This document shows positions 22,575-22,920 of a stretch of DNA of 22,920 nucleotides, one piece after another. Source of the stretch: Candidatus Desantisbacteria bacterium CG1_02_49_89 (lineage in GTDB: Bacteria > Desantisbacteria > UBA1551); assembly GCA_001871075.1 (NCBI GenBank), contig MNUP01000055.1, forward strand, positions 1 through 22,920, given 5' to 3'. Position 1 is the first letter of the stretch, and every line of letters starts with the position of its first letter. The position numbers and the translations under genes were made by a program. The notes under the pieces were generated by a model. It made no database searches and was not told where the DNA came from. It was given only the letters and a program-made list of their open reading frames with translations.

Positions 22575-22647
22575 TAATTCAAAAAAAACTGATAAAATTG
22601 AAGAAACAAATCAAACAATTAAAGAAGAAACTAACGAGAAAAAATAA
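22575..22647 (+). pseudogene. Displaced C-terminal tail of the nuclease-like gene
   Basis: After the palindrome one frame reads KKTDKIEETNQTIKEETNEK and stops at TAA 22645. Its Glu/Thr/Asn-rich style matches the REK-rich end of the upstream protein (ESEETNNPIL). It is in a different frame from the nuclease gene and would rejoin it if the GC-rich block were removed. Confidence 0.55.
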
Positions 22648-22703
22648 GATGACAGGGTGCCAAGCCCTTAGTTGTGAAGATATATTAATAAGTTGAAATT
22701 AAT

Positions 22704-22832
22704 ACTCAAACCTCCCTCCTTAAAGATTGGCGGGTCTTCGAGAAGGTTTGAGTTACATGTGCGATAAATCGCACTCCGATGCCCCGATATAACATCGGGG
22801 ATGCGGAGTCCGAAGATACATCGGACCGCTAC
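22704..22832 (-). repeat. REP cluster on the minus strand
   Basis: Reading the minus strand: GTAG foot (22829-22832) with GTCCGA/TCGGAC (22808-22826); CCCCGAT/ATCGGGG (22782-22800); GTGCGAT/ATCGCAC with a 2-nt loop (22759-22774); and GTAA (22753-22756) with ACTCAAACCT/AGGTTTGAGT around a 30-nt loop containing CGAAGACCCGCCAATCTTTA (22704-22753). The modules and feet match those at 19200-19258 and 20284-20360. Confidence 0.85.
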
Positions 22833-22920
22833 ATCTCGAGCGCAATGTCCCAAGGGGATGGATTAGTCAAATTGCGCGCCTACATACACCCCCATCTCAA
22901 TCTTCCCCCGTCCAAGGGGG
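22833..22920. other. Window end without a gene
   Basis: No gene is seen. CCCCC and GGGGG (22905-22909 and 22916-22920) form another possible hairpin cut by the window edge. Confidence 0.4.

Noticed and set aside
22905-22920. Terminator at the window end
   Set aside because: The stem is only five G-C pairs, no T-run is visible and the sequence is cut off.

Overview
The window reads as chromosomal DNA of an uncultivated Gram-negative bacterium. A FecR/outer-membrane barrel protein and long signal-peptide-bearing carbohydrate proteins point to a double membrane. The host genes are GC-rich and favour AGG and GCG codons. The unusual load of short repeats is reminiscent of candidate-phylum genomes such as Omnitrophota-like lineages, but that placement is a guess. 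Every gene I support is on the + strand.

Layout. 1-3887: an ABC importer of the ferric/sugar-phosphate class (substrate-binding protein cut by the window edge, ATPase, double-domain permease). 4106-9586: a sugar-phosphate block made of galT, a cation diffusion facilitator, a phosphohexomutase and a HAD phosphatase, with a REP-associated tyrosine transposase (RAYT) between the last two. 9737-11647: a FecR-domain protein with a barrel-like C-terminus, followed by two intrinsic terminators. 11811-19100: a LacI-type regulator with a strong promoter and a perfect operator, 3 bp ahead of a giant secreted GH123/DUF4091-like protein, then a secreted CBM9-like protein. 19100-22920: an accessory, repeat-dominated region with a BRO-family gene, a duplicated structured repeat, a gene remnant, a small secreted protein and a PD-(D/E)XK nuclease-like gene whose tail has been cut off by a palindrome. 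From about 20850 the sequence becomes AT-rich, which suggests transferred DNA.

How the genes fit together. The LacI operon, the CBM9 protein, GalT, the mutase and the HAD enzyme suggest a regulon that strips amino sugar or galactose residues from complex glycans and feeds them into hexose-phosphate metabolism. The importer may carry the product in. This is inference from families and neighbourhood.

Main unusual signal. The window is peppered with two layers of mobile-looking repeats. (1) Two REP families with 2-nt-loop hairpins. One (core AACTTGTT, 5' foot GGAAG/GGACG) flanks the RAYT gene in opposite orientations and recurs inside the ABC ATPase coding sequence, with compensatory stem changes. 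The other (foot GTAG/GTAA) clusters at 18.0-22.8 kb, includes forms with a conserved large loop, sits in frame inside two genes, and provides the stop codons of two genes. (2) Short tandem arrays, typically four units of 7 or 8 nt. They lie between genes, but also in frame in the mutase (three heptamer arrays plus one octamer-type array) and in two signal peptides. Together they look like repeat systems that colonise coding sequence as well as spacers.
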